Below the pieces are notes generated by a model, which made no database searches, was not told where the DNA came from, and was given only the letters and a program-made list of their open reading frames with translations. From positions 1 through 15,565 of the forward strand of contig CALPNL020000025.1 in NCBI GenBank assembly GCA_943324925.2: a stretch of DNA of 15,565 nucleotides, given 5' to 3'. Both the position numbers and the translations under genes were made by a program. Positions 6,994 to 14,630 of this stretch are shown here, one piece after another; the first letter of the stretch is position 1, and the number at the start of each line of letters is the position of its first letter. Source of the stretch: Chitinophaga pinensis. GTDB taxonomy: Bacteria > Bacteroidota > Bacteroidia > Flavobacteriales > Flavobacteriaceae.

Positions 6994-7464
6994 ATGAAAC
7001 TCAATTCACAAACAATAGAAATAGACGGAATCGATAAAGAAATCCTAAGAGATTTAATGGAAGACGCCCGCAAACCTATCCTTCAAATTGCCAATAAAAT
7101 CGGAATATCTGGCGCAGCAATTCACCAAAGGTTACGAAAATTAGAACAATCAGGAGTAATTTCAGGTTCAAAATTTACAGTGAATAATAAAGTTTTAGGC
7201 TACAGCACCATGGCGTTTGTAGGGGTTTACCTTGATAAAGCCGCTCGAAATTCAGAAGCTGTCAAAGGTCTTCGGAAAATTCCAGAAGTTTTAGAATGCC
7301 ATTATACCACAGGAAATTGGTCAATTTTAATAAAAATTATTTGTCGCGATAACGAACATTTAATGAATCTATTAAACACCAAAATTCAAACCATAGAAGG
7401 CGTTTCAAGAACGGAAACTTTCATATCCTTAGACCAACAAATAGAACGACAAATACAATTATAA
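6994..7464 (+). CDS. Lrp/AsnC family transcriptional regulator
   Basis: This is a 156-residue DNA-binding protein that senses amino acids or related small molecules. The N-terminal AsnC-type helix-turn-helix spans about 12-60 (DKEILRDLMEDARKPI, then IANKIGISGAAIHQRLRKLEQ with the recognition helix near 39-50, then GVISG). A C-terminal RAM effector/oligomerisation domain spans about 70-147, with the ligand-loop motif YTTGNWSILIKI (104-115) close to the family pattern TG-x-(Y/W)-D. The Asp often found there is Ser110. Length is standard for the family. The gene is 67 nt downstream of the saccharopine dehydrogenase-family gene, so a lysine-pathway effector is plausible but unproven. Candidate sites are the dyads at 5511-5524 and 6959-6978. 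Transcription ends at the hairpin at 7539-7569. Confidence 0.93.
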   Translation: MKLNSQTIEIDGIDKEILRDLMEDARKPILQIANKIGISGAAIHQRLRKLEQSGVISGSKFTVNNKVLGYSTMAFVGVYLDKAARNSEAVKGLRKIPEVLECHYTTGNWSILIKIICRDNEHLMNLLNTKIQTIEGVSRTETFISLDQQIERQIQL

Positions 7465-7538
7465 GAAGGAAATTAATTGGGTTATGAATTGATTAGGTTA
7501 TAAAAAATTCATTAAAATTAGTGTAAATAGTTGCTAAA

Positions 7539-7569
7539 AAAAAGGGGAACATATTCTGTTCCCCTTTTT
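7539..7569. terminator. Bidirectional intrinsic terminator between lrp and the metallopeptidase gene
   Basis: A 13-bp perfect stem, AAAAAGGGGAACA (7539-7551) with TGTTCCCCTTTTT (7557-7569), encloses loop TATTC. The A run on the left and T run on the right allow termination in both directions between the convergent lrp (plus) and zinc metallopeptidase (minus) genes. Confidence 0.92.
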
Positions 7570-7585
7570 AATAATTTATGACTTA

Positions 7586-8257
7586 TTATCGTCTGTTCAT
7601 GTAAATCATGATATAATACAATAAAGTAGCTATAGAACCAATTGCAGCAACTACATACGTTCTTGCAGCCCATTTCAAAGCGTCTTTTGCGCCAGCTTGT
7701 TCTTCATGAGTCAACATGTTTTTGTTTTCTAACCAAGCTAAAGCTCTGTTGCTTGCATCATATTCTACAGGTAAAGTAATAATAGAAAACAAAGTGGTTG
7801 CAGCAAAAAGTACAATTCCAATTAATAATAAACTTGGGAAAGATTTCATCATGAAAATTCCACCAATTAATATCCATTGAACATAATTTGATGCGATGTT
7901 AACCACTGGAACCAATTGGGAACGAAATTCTAACCAACTGTAAGCAGTAGCGTGTTGCACTGCGTGACCACATTCGTGAGCAGCAACAGCAGCGGCAGCG
8001 GCATTCCTTTGATTGTAAACTGCCTCACTTAAATTCACTGTCTTGTCTGCTGGGTTGTAGTGATCTGTCAAACGACCCGGAGTAGAAATTACTGTTACAT
8101 CTGTAATTCCATGATCGGCGAGCATTTTCTCAGCGATTTCGGCACCGCTCATTCCATTATTCAATTCTAATTTTGAATATTTTTCAAACTTATTTTTCAA
8201 TTGGCGACTTACCAACCAACTGAACAACATAATTAAACCTGCTAATAATAAATACAT
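7586..8257 (-). CDS. YugP-like membrane zinc metallopeptidase
   Basis: This 223-residue membrane-bound putative neutral zinc metallopeptidase is of the YugP family (Zn_peptidase_2). An N-terminal hydrophobic segment (1-17) anchors it, followed by a soluble stretch with DHYNPADKTVNLSE (65-78) and the zinc-binding helix AAHECGHAVQHA (92-103), where H94-E95-x-x-H98 provides two ligands and the catalytic Glu. E165 in LPVEYDASNRAL (162-173) is the likely third ligand region. Hydrophobic segments at about 125-136, 142-162 and 201-219 complete the membrane topology. Natural substrates of this family are unknown. The gene is 78 nt downstream of leuS on the same strand; no clear -7 box lies between, so read-through from leuS is possible. 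The nearby hairpin at 7539-7569 ends transcription. Confidence 0.92.
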   Translation of the reverse strand: MYLLLAGLIMLFSWLVSRQLKNKFEKYSKLELNNGMSGAEIAEKMLADHGITDVTVISTPGRLTDHYNPADKTVNLSEAVYNQRNAAAAAVAAHECGHAVQHATAYSWLEFRSQLVPVVNIASNYVQWILIGGIFMMKSFPSLLLIGIVLFAATTLFSIITLPVEYDASNRALAWLENKNMLTHEEQAGAKDALKWAARTYVVAAIGSIATLLYYIMIYMNRR

Positions 8258-8335
8258 AATATTATATTTTAAAAAAATAAAGTTACAAAATCTACAGCAA
8301 ATTACAAGCCAATTATTTTGTATGCAATTTTGTCA

Positions 8336-11209
8336 TTATCCTACTAGGTTAATTACTTTCCCAGGAACAATAATTACTTTGTTTGGCGTTCTTCCTTCTA
8401 ATTGTTTAATAGTACGCTCGTCTTTCAGGATAATTTCTTGAATTTCTGCCACAGATAAATCTAAAGATAATTCAATGGTGAAACGCATTTTTCCATTGAA
8501 AGACACTGGATATTCTTTACTGCTTTCTACCAAATACTTCTCATTAACAATCGGAAAATCAACTGTTGAAATTGAATCCGAATTCCCTAGTTGACTCCAC
8601 AATTCTTCAGCGATATGAGGCGCATAAGGCGAAATTAAAACTGCTAACGGTTCCAAAATAGCGCGTTCATGACAATTTTGCGCAGTCAATTCATTTACAC
8701 AGATCATAAACTGAGAAACCGAAGTATTGAAAGAAAAATTCTCGATATCTTCATTTACTTTTTTGATGGTTTTGTGCAAGCTTTTCAAACTCTCTTTCGA
8801 AGGTTCGTTATTGGTTACAACCCAACCAATATTATCATCATTATAAAGGCGCCAAAGCTTTTTCAAGAAGCCAAAAACTCCAGAAATTCCAGCGGTATTC
8901 CAAGGTTTTGCTTGTTCCAAAGGACCTAAAAACATTTCATACAATCGCAAGGTATCTGCTCCGTATTCCGCACAAATATTATCTGGAGTGACTACATTGT
9001 ACTTCGATTTCGACATCTTTTCAACTTCTCGCCCAACGATGTATTTACCGTTTTCTTCCGTAATGAAAATAGCGTCTTTATATTCCTCTCTTGAGTTTTT
9101 AAATGCCTGAATATCTAATTCATCGGAGGTGTTTACTAATGAAACATCCACATGAAGTGGTTGAGTATTTTTATCCTTTATTTTACTTTTTGAATAAAAT
9201 GTATTAGTACCGTCTTCTCTATAAACAAAAGCGCTCATTCCCAAAATCATTCCCTGATTTATGAGTTTTTTAAAAGGCTCTTCAGTAGGTGCAAAACCTT
9301 TGTCTTTTAAAAATTTATTCCAAAAACGAGAATACAATAAATGGCCTGTAGCATGTTCGCTTCCGCCAATGTATAAATCGACATTTTGCCAATAATCCAA
9401 TGCTGATTTACTTGCAAATTCGTTATTGTTGTTTGCATCCATATAACGCATCCAATACCAAGAACTCCCTGCCCATCCTGGCATAGTGTTCAATTCAAGA
9501 GGAAAAATTGTTTTATTGTCAATTAATTTTGTTTCAACTACTTTATTATTTAAAGTATCCCAAGCCCAAATTGTTGCGTTCCCTAATGGCGGTTGTCCGT
9601 CCTCGGTAGGTAAATATTTCTCGACTTCTGGCAAAGCGATTGGCAAGTACTTATAGTCAATCATTTGTGGCAACCCATTAACATAATAAACTGGAAATGG
9701 TTCGCCCCAATAGCGCTGACGAGAAAATACAGCATCCCGCAATCGGTAGTTAATTTTTCCCTTACCTTGGTTTATTTTTTCTAATTCTTCAATGGCTTTC
9801 TTGGTCGCTTGCTTATAATTCAACCCGTTTAAGAAATCAGAATTGGCAATAATCACATTGTCTTTTGAACCGTATGCTTCTTTTGAAATATCAATAGCCT
9901 CAAAAATATTCTTGATTGCTGGCATTCCTCCCGAAGCATCGGGATGACCTTTAAAGAAATTGGCAAAAGCATAATCTCTTTCATCGCCACAAGGAACGGC
10001 CATTACAGCACCCGTTCCATATCCAGCAAGAACATAATCCCCAATCCAAACTGGTATAGGTTCTTTAGTAAAAGGATGTTCCGCATAGGCACCGGTAAAT
10101 ACTCCAGAAATGGTTTTTACATCGGCCATTCTTTCTCGCTCAGATCGCTTTGAAGTTTTTTCAATATAAGTTTCAACTTCCTTTTTTTGTTCTGGAGTTG
10201 TTATTTGTGAAACCAATTCATGCTCTGGTGCCAAAGTCATAAATGTAACTCCGAAAATCGTATCTGGACGAGTGGTGAAAACTGAAATTGTTGACGGCTC
10301 TGGGTTGTTGTTTGATGGCAATACCTTAAAAGTAACCATTGCACCAACTGATTTTCCAATCCAATTTCGTTGGCTTTCCTTTATACTTTCACTCCAATCG
10401 ATATCATTCAATCCTTGCAACAACCGTTCAGCATAAGCAGAAATTCGCATGCTCCATTGGGTCATTTTTTTTCTAATAACAGGAAACCCTCCTCGCTCAG
10501 AAACACCATTTACAATTTCGTCGTTTGCCAAAACCGTTCCTAATCCTGGACACCAGTTGACTTCCGTTTCTGCTAAATACGTTAATCGATACTGTAAAAG
10601 GATTTTTTGTTGTTGTTCATCAGAAAATGATTTCCATTCTGCAGCAGTAAATACTTGAATATCATCATCGCAAACTGCATTTACTCCCGAAGTGTCGGGA
10701 GCATTTCCTTCTTTTTCAAAAATTGAAATTAGGGTGGAAATATCCTCTGCCTTGTCCGAATTATGATTGTACCAAGAATTGAATAATTGGATGAAAATCC
10801 ATTGCGTGTGCTTGTAATAATCGGCATTTGATGTGCGAACTTCTCTTGACCAATCGAATGAAAATCCAATTTTGTCTAATTGTTCACGGTATCTTGAAAT
10901 GTTTTCTTTAGTCGTTTTGTCTGGATGTTGCCCAGTTTGAATAGCGTATTGCTCGGCTGGCAACCCAAAACTATCGTACCCTTGCGGATGCAAAACATTG
11001 AATCCTTTGTGACGTTTAAAGCGCGCATAAATATCTGAAGCGATGTAACCCAATGGGTGTCCAACGTGCAATCCAGCCCCTGAAGGATAGGGAAACATGT
11101 CCAAAACGTAATATTTTGGTTTGTCAGAATTATTTTTAGCAGCAAATGTTTGGTTTTCAGACCAATATTTTTGCCACTTAGTTTCTACTTCGTTCGGATT
11201 GTATTTCAT
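8336..11209 (-). CDS. leuS: Leucyl-tRNA synthetase
   Basis: This class I synthetase charges tRNA-Leu and hydrolyses misacylated tRNA in its CP1 editing domain. I take the start at MKYNPNEVETKWQKYW (957 residues); a further in-frame Met at 11272 would add 21 residues that do not look like LeuS. Visible motifs are the HIGH variant HVGH (48-51) in YPSGAGLHVGHPLGY, CP1 editing motifs TTRPDTIFG (312-320) and GTGAVMAVPCGDERDYAFA (398-416), RDAVFSRQRYWGEP (491-504), KMSKS (731-735) and a C-terminal tRNA-binding tail ending NKVIIVPGKVINLVG. The protein is about 100 residues longer than E. coli LeuS (860), partly through an insertion of about 60 residues at 148-210. Two palindromic repeats encode PDTSG (171-175) and PDASG (423-427). 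The upstream leader is about 140 nt if the -7 box at 11348-11355 is used. Confidence 0.97.
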   Translation of the reverse strand: MKYNPNEVETKWQKYWSENQTFAAKNNSDKPKYYVLDMFPYPSGAGLHVGHPLGYIASDIYARFKRHKGFNVLHPQGYDSFGLPAEQYAIQTGQHPDKTTKENISRYREQLDKIGFSFDWSREVRTSNADYYKHTQWIFIQLFNSWYNHNSDKAEDISTLISIFEKEGNAPDTSGVNAVCDDDIQVFTAAEWKSFSDEQQQKILLQYRLTYLAETEVNWCPGLGTVLANDEIVNGVSERGGFPVIRKKMTQWSMRISAYAERLLQGLNDIDWSESIKESQRNWIGKSVGAMVTFKVLPSNNNPEPSTISVFTTRPDTIFGVTFMTLAPEHELVSQITTPEQKKEVETYIEKTSKRSERERMADVKTISGVFTGAYAEHPFTKEPIPVWIGDYVLAGYGTGAVMAVPCGDERDYAFANFFKGHPDASGGMPAIKNIFEAIDISKEAYGSKDNVIIANSDFLNGLNYKQATKKAIEELEKINQGKGKINYRLRDAVFSRQRYWGEPFPVYYVNGLPQMIDYKYLPIALPEVEKYLPTEDGQPPLGNATIWAWDTLNNKVVETKLIDNKTIFPLELNTMPGWAGSSWYWMRYMDANNNNEFASKSALDYWQNVDLYIGGSEHATGHLLYSRFWNKFLKDKGFAPTEEPFKKLINQGMILGMSAFVYREDGTNTFYSKSKIKDKNTQPLHVDVSLVNTSDELDIQAFKNSREEYKDAIFITEENGKYIVGREVEKMSKSKYNVVTPDNICAEYGADTLRLYEMFLGPLEQAKPWNTAGISGVFGFLKKLWRLYNDDNIGWVVTNNEPSKESLKSLHKTIKKVNEDIENFSFNTSVSQFMICVNELTAQNCHERAILEPLAVLISPYAPHIAEELWSQLGNSDSISTVDFPIVNEKYLVESSKEYPVSFNGKMRFTIELSLDLSVAEIQEIILKDERTIKQLEGRTPNKVIIVPGKVINLVG
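9928..9944 (-). repeat. In-frame coding palindrome in leuS, copy A
   Basis: The leuS sense strand reads TCCCGATGCTTCGGGAG: 6-bp perfect arms TCCCGA/TCGGGA around TGCT. It encodes P423-D-A-S-G427, about 11 residues after the CP1 GDERD motif. It is markedly GC-rich against the surrounding AT-rich gene and matches copy B at 15 of 17 positions, in the same orientation and reading phase. Confidence 0.7.
10684..10701 (-). repeat. In-frame coding palindrome in leuS, copy B
   Basis: The sense strand reads CTCCCGACACTTCGGGAG: 7-bp perfect arms CTCCCGA/TCGGGAG around CACT. It encodes P171-D-T-S-G175 inside the insertion (148-210) that E. coli LeuS lacks. It is the same sequence family and phase as copy A, about 756 bp away. 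Confidence 0.7.
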
Positions 11210-11347
11210 CTGAATATTCTGTTTTTTTAATGGAAGATGGAACGCTATTATGCCCATTTTACTTTGTGACAAATTTGTAAGCGTTTCATCGAATTTTTAT
11301 TCTACTTAATTTATACGATTTTGCTTTTGCAAATGCGGATCAGACTG

Positions 11348-11355
11348 CAAATTTA
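11348..11355 (-). promoter_or_regulatory. Candidate -7 promoter element of leuS
   Basis: The minus strand reads TAAATTTG, matching TAnnTTTG. It lies 138 nt before the leuS start, giving a long leader. No -33 TTG was seen at the right spacing. The rest of the 11210-11444 gap, which separates the divergent leuS and ftsX, shows only a near-palindrome (GCTTTTGCAAATGC, 11323-11336, one mismatched pair). I could not place an ftsX promoter with confidence. Confidence 0.3.
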
Positions 11356-11444
11356 CATTTATTGTACGAAAATTGAAACTTTGGGCGTTATTAAGTTTAT
11401 TTAAAGAAATTCTTTGTTATTTTTACACTTTAATTTTATGATAT

Positions 11445-12320
11445 ATGAGTTCTTCGTACGATAAGTTTCAAAAACGCAGGTTAATTTCTTCCTATTTTTC
11501 AGTAGTACTGAGTGTATTTTTAGTTTTGTTTTTAGTGGGTATTTTAGGATTATTTGTTCTGAATTCCAAGAAATTATCGGATGACTTTAAAGAGCAAATT
11601 GCCATGACGGTATTCTTTAAAGAAGAAGCTCACGATACCATTTTAAAAAACTTTGCTACCGAATTAAAAACAGCTAAATATGTAAAATCTAGCGTTTTTG
11701 TATCCAAAGAAGACGCCGCAAAAGTTCATACCGAAATAATTGGTGAAGATTTCATGACGTTCTTAGGCGCAAACCCATTGCAAAATTCATTTGATATTCA
11801 CTTGAAAGCCGATTATATTGATTCCAATAACATTCGAAAAATAGAGAGTAAACTTAGAGAAAACCCAATGATATCGGATATAGTTTATGACAAACAGCTG
11901 GTGAATTTAGTAAACGACAATATTAAAAAAGTGAGTATGTGGATATTAATAATTAGCGGATTCCTAACATTAGTAGCCGTATTATTAATAAACAGTTCGA
12001 TGAGATTATCGATTCATTCCAATCGTTTTATCATAAAAACCATGCAAATGGTCGGGGCTACAAAGGCATTTATCAGAAAACCATTTATCTGGAAAAGTAT
12101 AAAATTAGGATTAATTGGTTCTGCTTTGGCAGTAGTTTCTTTAATTATTACCTTATTTTATCTAGATTCTAGCTATCCAAATTTAGGAATCTTAGAGGAA
12201 AAATTCTTGATCACATTAGTGTTGTTGGGAGTTGTATCTGTTGGAGTTATTATCACTTGGGTGAGTACTTATTTTGCTACTCAACGCTTTTTAAATCTGA
12301 GAACAGACGACTTATACTAA
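11445..12320 (+). CDS. ftsX: Cell division protein FtsX
   Basis: FtsX is the permease-like subunit of the FtsEX complex. At the division septum it couples cytosolic FtsE ATPase to activation of periplasmic cell-wall hydrolases. The 291 residues show the standard layout: a short cytoplasmic N-terminus (SSSYDKFQKRRL), TM1 about 16-39, an extracytoplasmic domain about 43-160 beginning DDFKEQIAMTVFFKEEA, TM2 164-184, the cytoplasmic loop with MQMVGATKAFIRKPFIWK (200-217, the ABC permease coupling region), TM3 219-240 and TM4 254-277. ftsE is not adjacent, unlike the ftsYEX order of gammaproteobacteria. The gene heads a run with DUF3098, uppP and truB, which I recall as a common Flavobacteriaceae order. 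Confidence 0.95.
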   Translation: MSSSYDKFQKRRLISSYFSVVLSVFLVLFLVGILGLFVLNSKKLSDDFKEQIAMTVFFKEEAHDTILKNFATELKTAKYVKSSVFVSKEDAAKVHTEIIGEDFMTFLGANPLQNSFDIHLKADYIDSNNIRKIESKLRENPMISDIVYDKQLVNLVNDNIKKVSMWILIISGFLTLVAVLLINSSMRLSIHSNRFIIKTMQMVGATKAFIRKPFIWKSIKLGLIGSALAVVSLIITLFYLDSSYPNLGILEEKFLITLVLLGVVSVGVIITWVSTYFATQRFLNLRTDDLY

Positions 12321-12391
12321 AGGATATTTGTTGAAACGGTTATTTGTTTAATTGAACTCTTAGCTATCAACTTTAAAAATCAATAAATAAA

Positions 12392-12631
12392 ATGAAAAAC
12401 AACGATCAAAAACCGGAATTTCTATTTGAAAATGTAAATTACAAATTCCTTTTAATTGGAATTGGAGTAATTGCATTGGGCTTTATTTTGATGTCGGGTG
12501 GCGGAAGTGATGATCCAAAAGTTTTTAATGAAGCGGTGTTTAGCTTCCGAAGAATTCGATTAGCACCAACGGTGGTCTTAATTGGTTTTGGGATTACTAT
12601 CTATTCCATTTTTAAAAATCCAAAAAAATAA
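12392..12631 (+). CDS. DUF3098 family two-pass membrane protein
   Basis: This is a 79-residue protein with a short charged N-terminus, a first membrane helix (about 17-36, YKFLLIGIGVIALGFILMSG), a loop with GGGSDDPKVFNEAVFSFRRI (37-55 region), and a second helix (about 57-74), ending in a Lys-rich cytoplasmic tail. The GGGSDDP and FNxxxFSFRR pattern is what I recognise as DUF3098, a Bacteroidota family of unknown function. It is 71 nt after ftsX and only 3 nt before uppP, so it should be expressed with them. Co-location with ftsX and uppP suggests a role at the cell envelope, which is inference. Confidence 0.85.
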   Translation: MKNNDQKPEFLFENVNYKFLLIGIGVIALGFILMSGGGSDDPKVFNEAVFSFRRIRLAPTVVLIGFGITIYSIFKNPKK

Positions 12632-12634
12632 TAA

Positions 12635-13420
12635 ATGACTACATTTCAAGCATTTATACTGGCAATTATTGAAGGAATAACCGAGTTTCTTCCTGTTTCT
12701 TCTACCGGCCACATGATTCTTGCAAGTAGTTTTTTTGGTATTGAACATGACGATTTTACCAAACTTTTTACTATCGTAATCCAATTAGGAGCTATTTTAT
12801 CTGTCATCGTATTGTATTTCAAACGCTTTTTTCAAAGTTTTGAATTCTATTTTAAAATAATAGTTGGATTTATTCCAGCCGTTATTTTAGGATTATTATT
12901 TTCAAAAAAAATAGACGCATTATTAGAAAATCCAGTAACTGTTGCGGTTTCTCTTTTAATAGGTGGAATTTTATTGTTGAAAGTGGACGATTGGTTTGGA
13001 AATTCAACCGAGACAGAAATTACCTATCCAATTGCTTTTAAAATTGGATTGTTCCAATGTATCGCAATGATTCCTGGTGTTTCTAGAAGTGGTGCCAGTA
13101 TTGTTGGAGGAATGTCTCAAAAATTAACACGATCAGCTGCAGCAGAATTTTCCTTCTTTTTAGCAGTTCCAACCATGTTTGGAGCAACAATAAAAAAATG
13201 TTACGACTATTATAAAGACGGATTTGTATTGACACACGATCAAATTAATTTTCTTATAATTGGAAATGTAGTCGCTTTTATTGTGGCGCTAATAGCAATC
13301 AAAACATTTATTGGATTCATAAGCAAAAATGGGTTTAAAGTTTTTGGTTATTACCGAATAATTGCAGGAATAACGTTGTTGATTATCCACTTTTTTGTTC
13401 ATTCCTTGACTATCATTTAA
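12635..13420 (+). CDS. uppP: Undecaprenyl-diphosphate phosphatase (BacA family)
   Basis: This integral membrane enzyme dephosphorylates undecaprenyl pyrophosphate to recycle the lipid carrier for peptidoglycan and surface-polysaccharide synthesis. It confers bacitracin resistance when abundant. The 261 residues are normal length. Both catalytic signatures are present: IIEGITEFLPVSSTGHMIL (11-29, with E13, E17, S22 and H26) and IPGVSRSGASIVGG (146-159, with R151). There are about seven to eight hydrophobic segments. The gene starts 3 nt after the DUF3098 gene, and its stop overlaps the truB start by one base (TAATG at 13418-13422), indicating translational coupling. Confidence 0.97.
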   Translation: MTTFQAFILAIIEGITEFLPVSSTGHMILASSFFGIEHDDFTKLFTIVIQLGAILSVIVLYFKRFFQSFEFYFKIIVGFIPAVILGLLFSKKIDALLENPVTVAVSLLIGGILLLKVDDWFGNSTETEITYPIAFKIGLFQCIAMIPGVSRSGASIVGGMSQKLTRSAAAEFSFFLAVPTMFGATIKKCYDYYKDGFVLTHDQINFLIIGNVVAFIVALIAIKTFIGFISKNGFKVFGYYRIIAGITLLIIHFFVHSLTII

Positions 13421-14106
13421 TGACTTCTGAAGACTACCAAAATGGACAGATTTTATTGATTGACAAACCGTTAAATTGGACTTCCTTTCAAGCGGTCAAC
13501 AAGATTAAATACGCCTTAATAAATAAAGTTGGTCTCCCAAAAAAATTCAAAATTGGTCACGCAGGAACTTTAGATCCATTGGCTTCAGGACTTTTGCTTA
13601 TTTGCACTGGTAAATTCACTAAAATAATTTCTGAATTACAAGGTCAAGCCAAAGAATATACCGGGACCTTCTATATTGGTGCAACTACTCCATCTTTCGA
13701 TTTAGAAACAGAAATTGACGAAACCTTTTCTATTTCTCATATTGATGAAGGCTTAATTCAGGAAACTATTAAGCAATTTTTAGGAGAAATAGATCAAAAA
13801 CCGCCTATTTATTCGGCAATAAAAAAAGATGGCGTTCGCCTATATGAACATGCTAGAGCGGGAGAAGTTATTGAAATTGAATCCCGAAAAACTACGATTC
13901 ATGAATTTGAAATAACAAGAATCGCCTTGCCGGAAATAGATTTTAGAGTAGTTTGTAGTAAAGGAACATACATTCGCTCCCTGGCATTTGATTTTGGTAA
14001 AGCCTTAAATTCAGGCGCTCACTTAACGGTATTAAGACGAACAAAAATTGGGGAATATCATGTTGAAAATGCGACAGATGTAATTCAATTTGAAGCTAAT
14101 TTATGA
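13420..14106 (+). CDS. truB: tRNA pseudouridine-55 synthase
   Basis: The enzyme isomerises U55 in the T-loop of nearly all tRNAs to pseudouridine in the cytoplasm. The 228 residues carry KIGHAGTLDPLASGLL (44-59) with catalytic D52, KPPIYSAIKKDGVRLYEHAR (the Y/K substrate-loop region near 127-146) and the late RxVCSKGTYIRSLAFDFG motif. It is shorter than E. coli TruB (314) and stops after LRRTKIGEYHVENA, so there is no C-terminal PUA-like domain, as in other Bacteroidota. The start overlaps uppP by one base and the stop overlaps the next gene by four (ATGA). Confidence 0.97.
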   Translation: MTSEDYQNGQILLIDKPLNWTSFQAVNKIKYALINKVGLPKKFKIGHAGTLDPLASGLLLICTGKFTKIISELQGQAKEYTGTFYIGATTPSFDLETEIDETFSISHIDEGLIQETIKQFLGEIDQKPPIYSAIKKDGVRLYEHARAGEVIEIESRKTTIHEFEITRIALPEIDFRVVCSKGTYIRSLAFDFGKALNSGAHLTVLRRTKIGEYHVENATDVIQFEANL

Positions 14107-14630
14107 AAAAAATAATTTTACTATTACAATTATTTTTTGGAGTTTCAATTCACTCCCAAGAAATTAAAAACCGGTATTACCAATCAGAAATTGCCACCCC
14201 ATTAATTATCAATTCCACCTACGGCCAAGTGAATTCTTTGGGTAATAGAAGCGATTATCGTTTTATTCCTGACGGATTGAGCTTAAAATTTGGTGTTGGC
14301 GTACATCAAAAAAAGTGGGCTTCTGTAGGAATACATTCAGGAATTGATTGGCTTGGCAGTAATAAATTAGTTGTTGTACCCGTTTTTACCAATTTTAAAT
14401 TCAGTCCGAAAATAAGCGAAGACTCAAGAATTTATTTGCAATTAGGCTACGGAAAATCCATAGGGATTGGCAGAGGTAGTTTAATTGGCGATTATAATAA
14501 AATTAGTTTAGGCGCAGAAAATGACGAAGGTTTTTCGATTTTTATTCAAGTTGCCAATTTCGGAATTCCATTAAATAATTTGGATTCTGTGAGTAGTTTG
14601 AGCATTGGAATTGCGTTAGCTACTTTTTAA
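14103..14630 (+). CDS. Secreted beta-rich protein, possible small outer-membrane barrel
   Basis: I do not recognise this 175-residue protein by family. It begins with a clear Sec signal peptide (MKK, hydrophobic 4-14, probable cleavage near HSQ-E at 19/20). The absence of a lipobox Cys argues against a lipoprotein. The mature part is rich in alternating polar and hydrophobic strands with Gly and aromatic residues (LSLKFGVGVHQK 59-70, KWASVGIHSGIDW 71-83, RIYLQLGYGKSIGIGRG 109-125, FSIFIQVANFGI 144-155). It ends SLSIGIALATF, an alternating strand with terminal Phe like the beta-signal of outer-membrane barrels. Its size fits an eight-strand barrel. Its start overlaps the truB stop by 4 nt, so it is coupled to an operon of envelope genes. 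Its 3' end overlaps the thioredoxin-like gene on the other strand by 15 bp. Confidence 0.72.
   Translation: MKKIILLLQLFFGVSIHSQEIKNRYYQSEIATPLIINSTYGQVNSLGNRSDYRFIPDGLSLKFGVGVHQKKWASVGIHSGIDWLGSNKLVVVPVFTNFKFSPKISEDSRIYLQLGYGKSIGIGRGSLIGDYNKISLGAENDEGFSIFIQVANFGIPLNNLDSVSSLSIGIALATF

Noticed and set aside
10876..11145. 89-codon minus-strand open frame inside leuS
   Set aside because: It overlaps the strongly supported HVGH-containing part of LeuS in another frame and shows no recognisable protein features.
11210..11272. In-frame upstream Met that would extend LeuS by 21 residues
   Set aside because: The extra residues (MSQSKMGIIAF...) do not resemble LeuS, whereas MKYNPNEVETKWQKYW at 11209 is the typical N-terminus.
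12578..12784. 68-codon minus-strand open frame across the DUF3098-uppP junction
   Set aside because: It is antisense to the UppP catalytic motif EGITEFLPVSSTGH and has a composition typical of a shadow frame.
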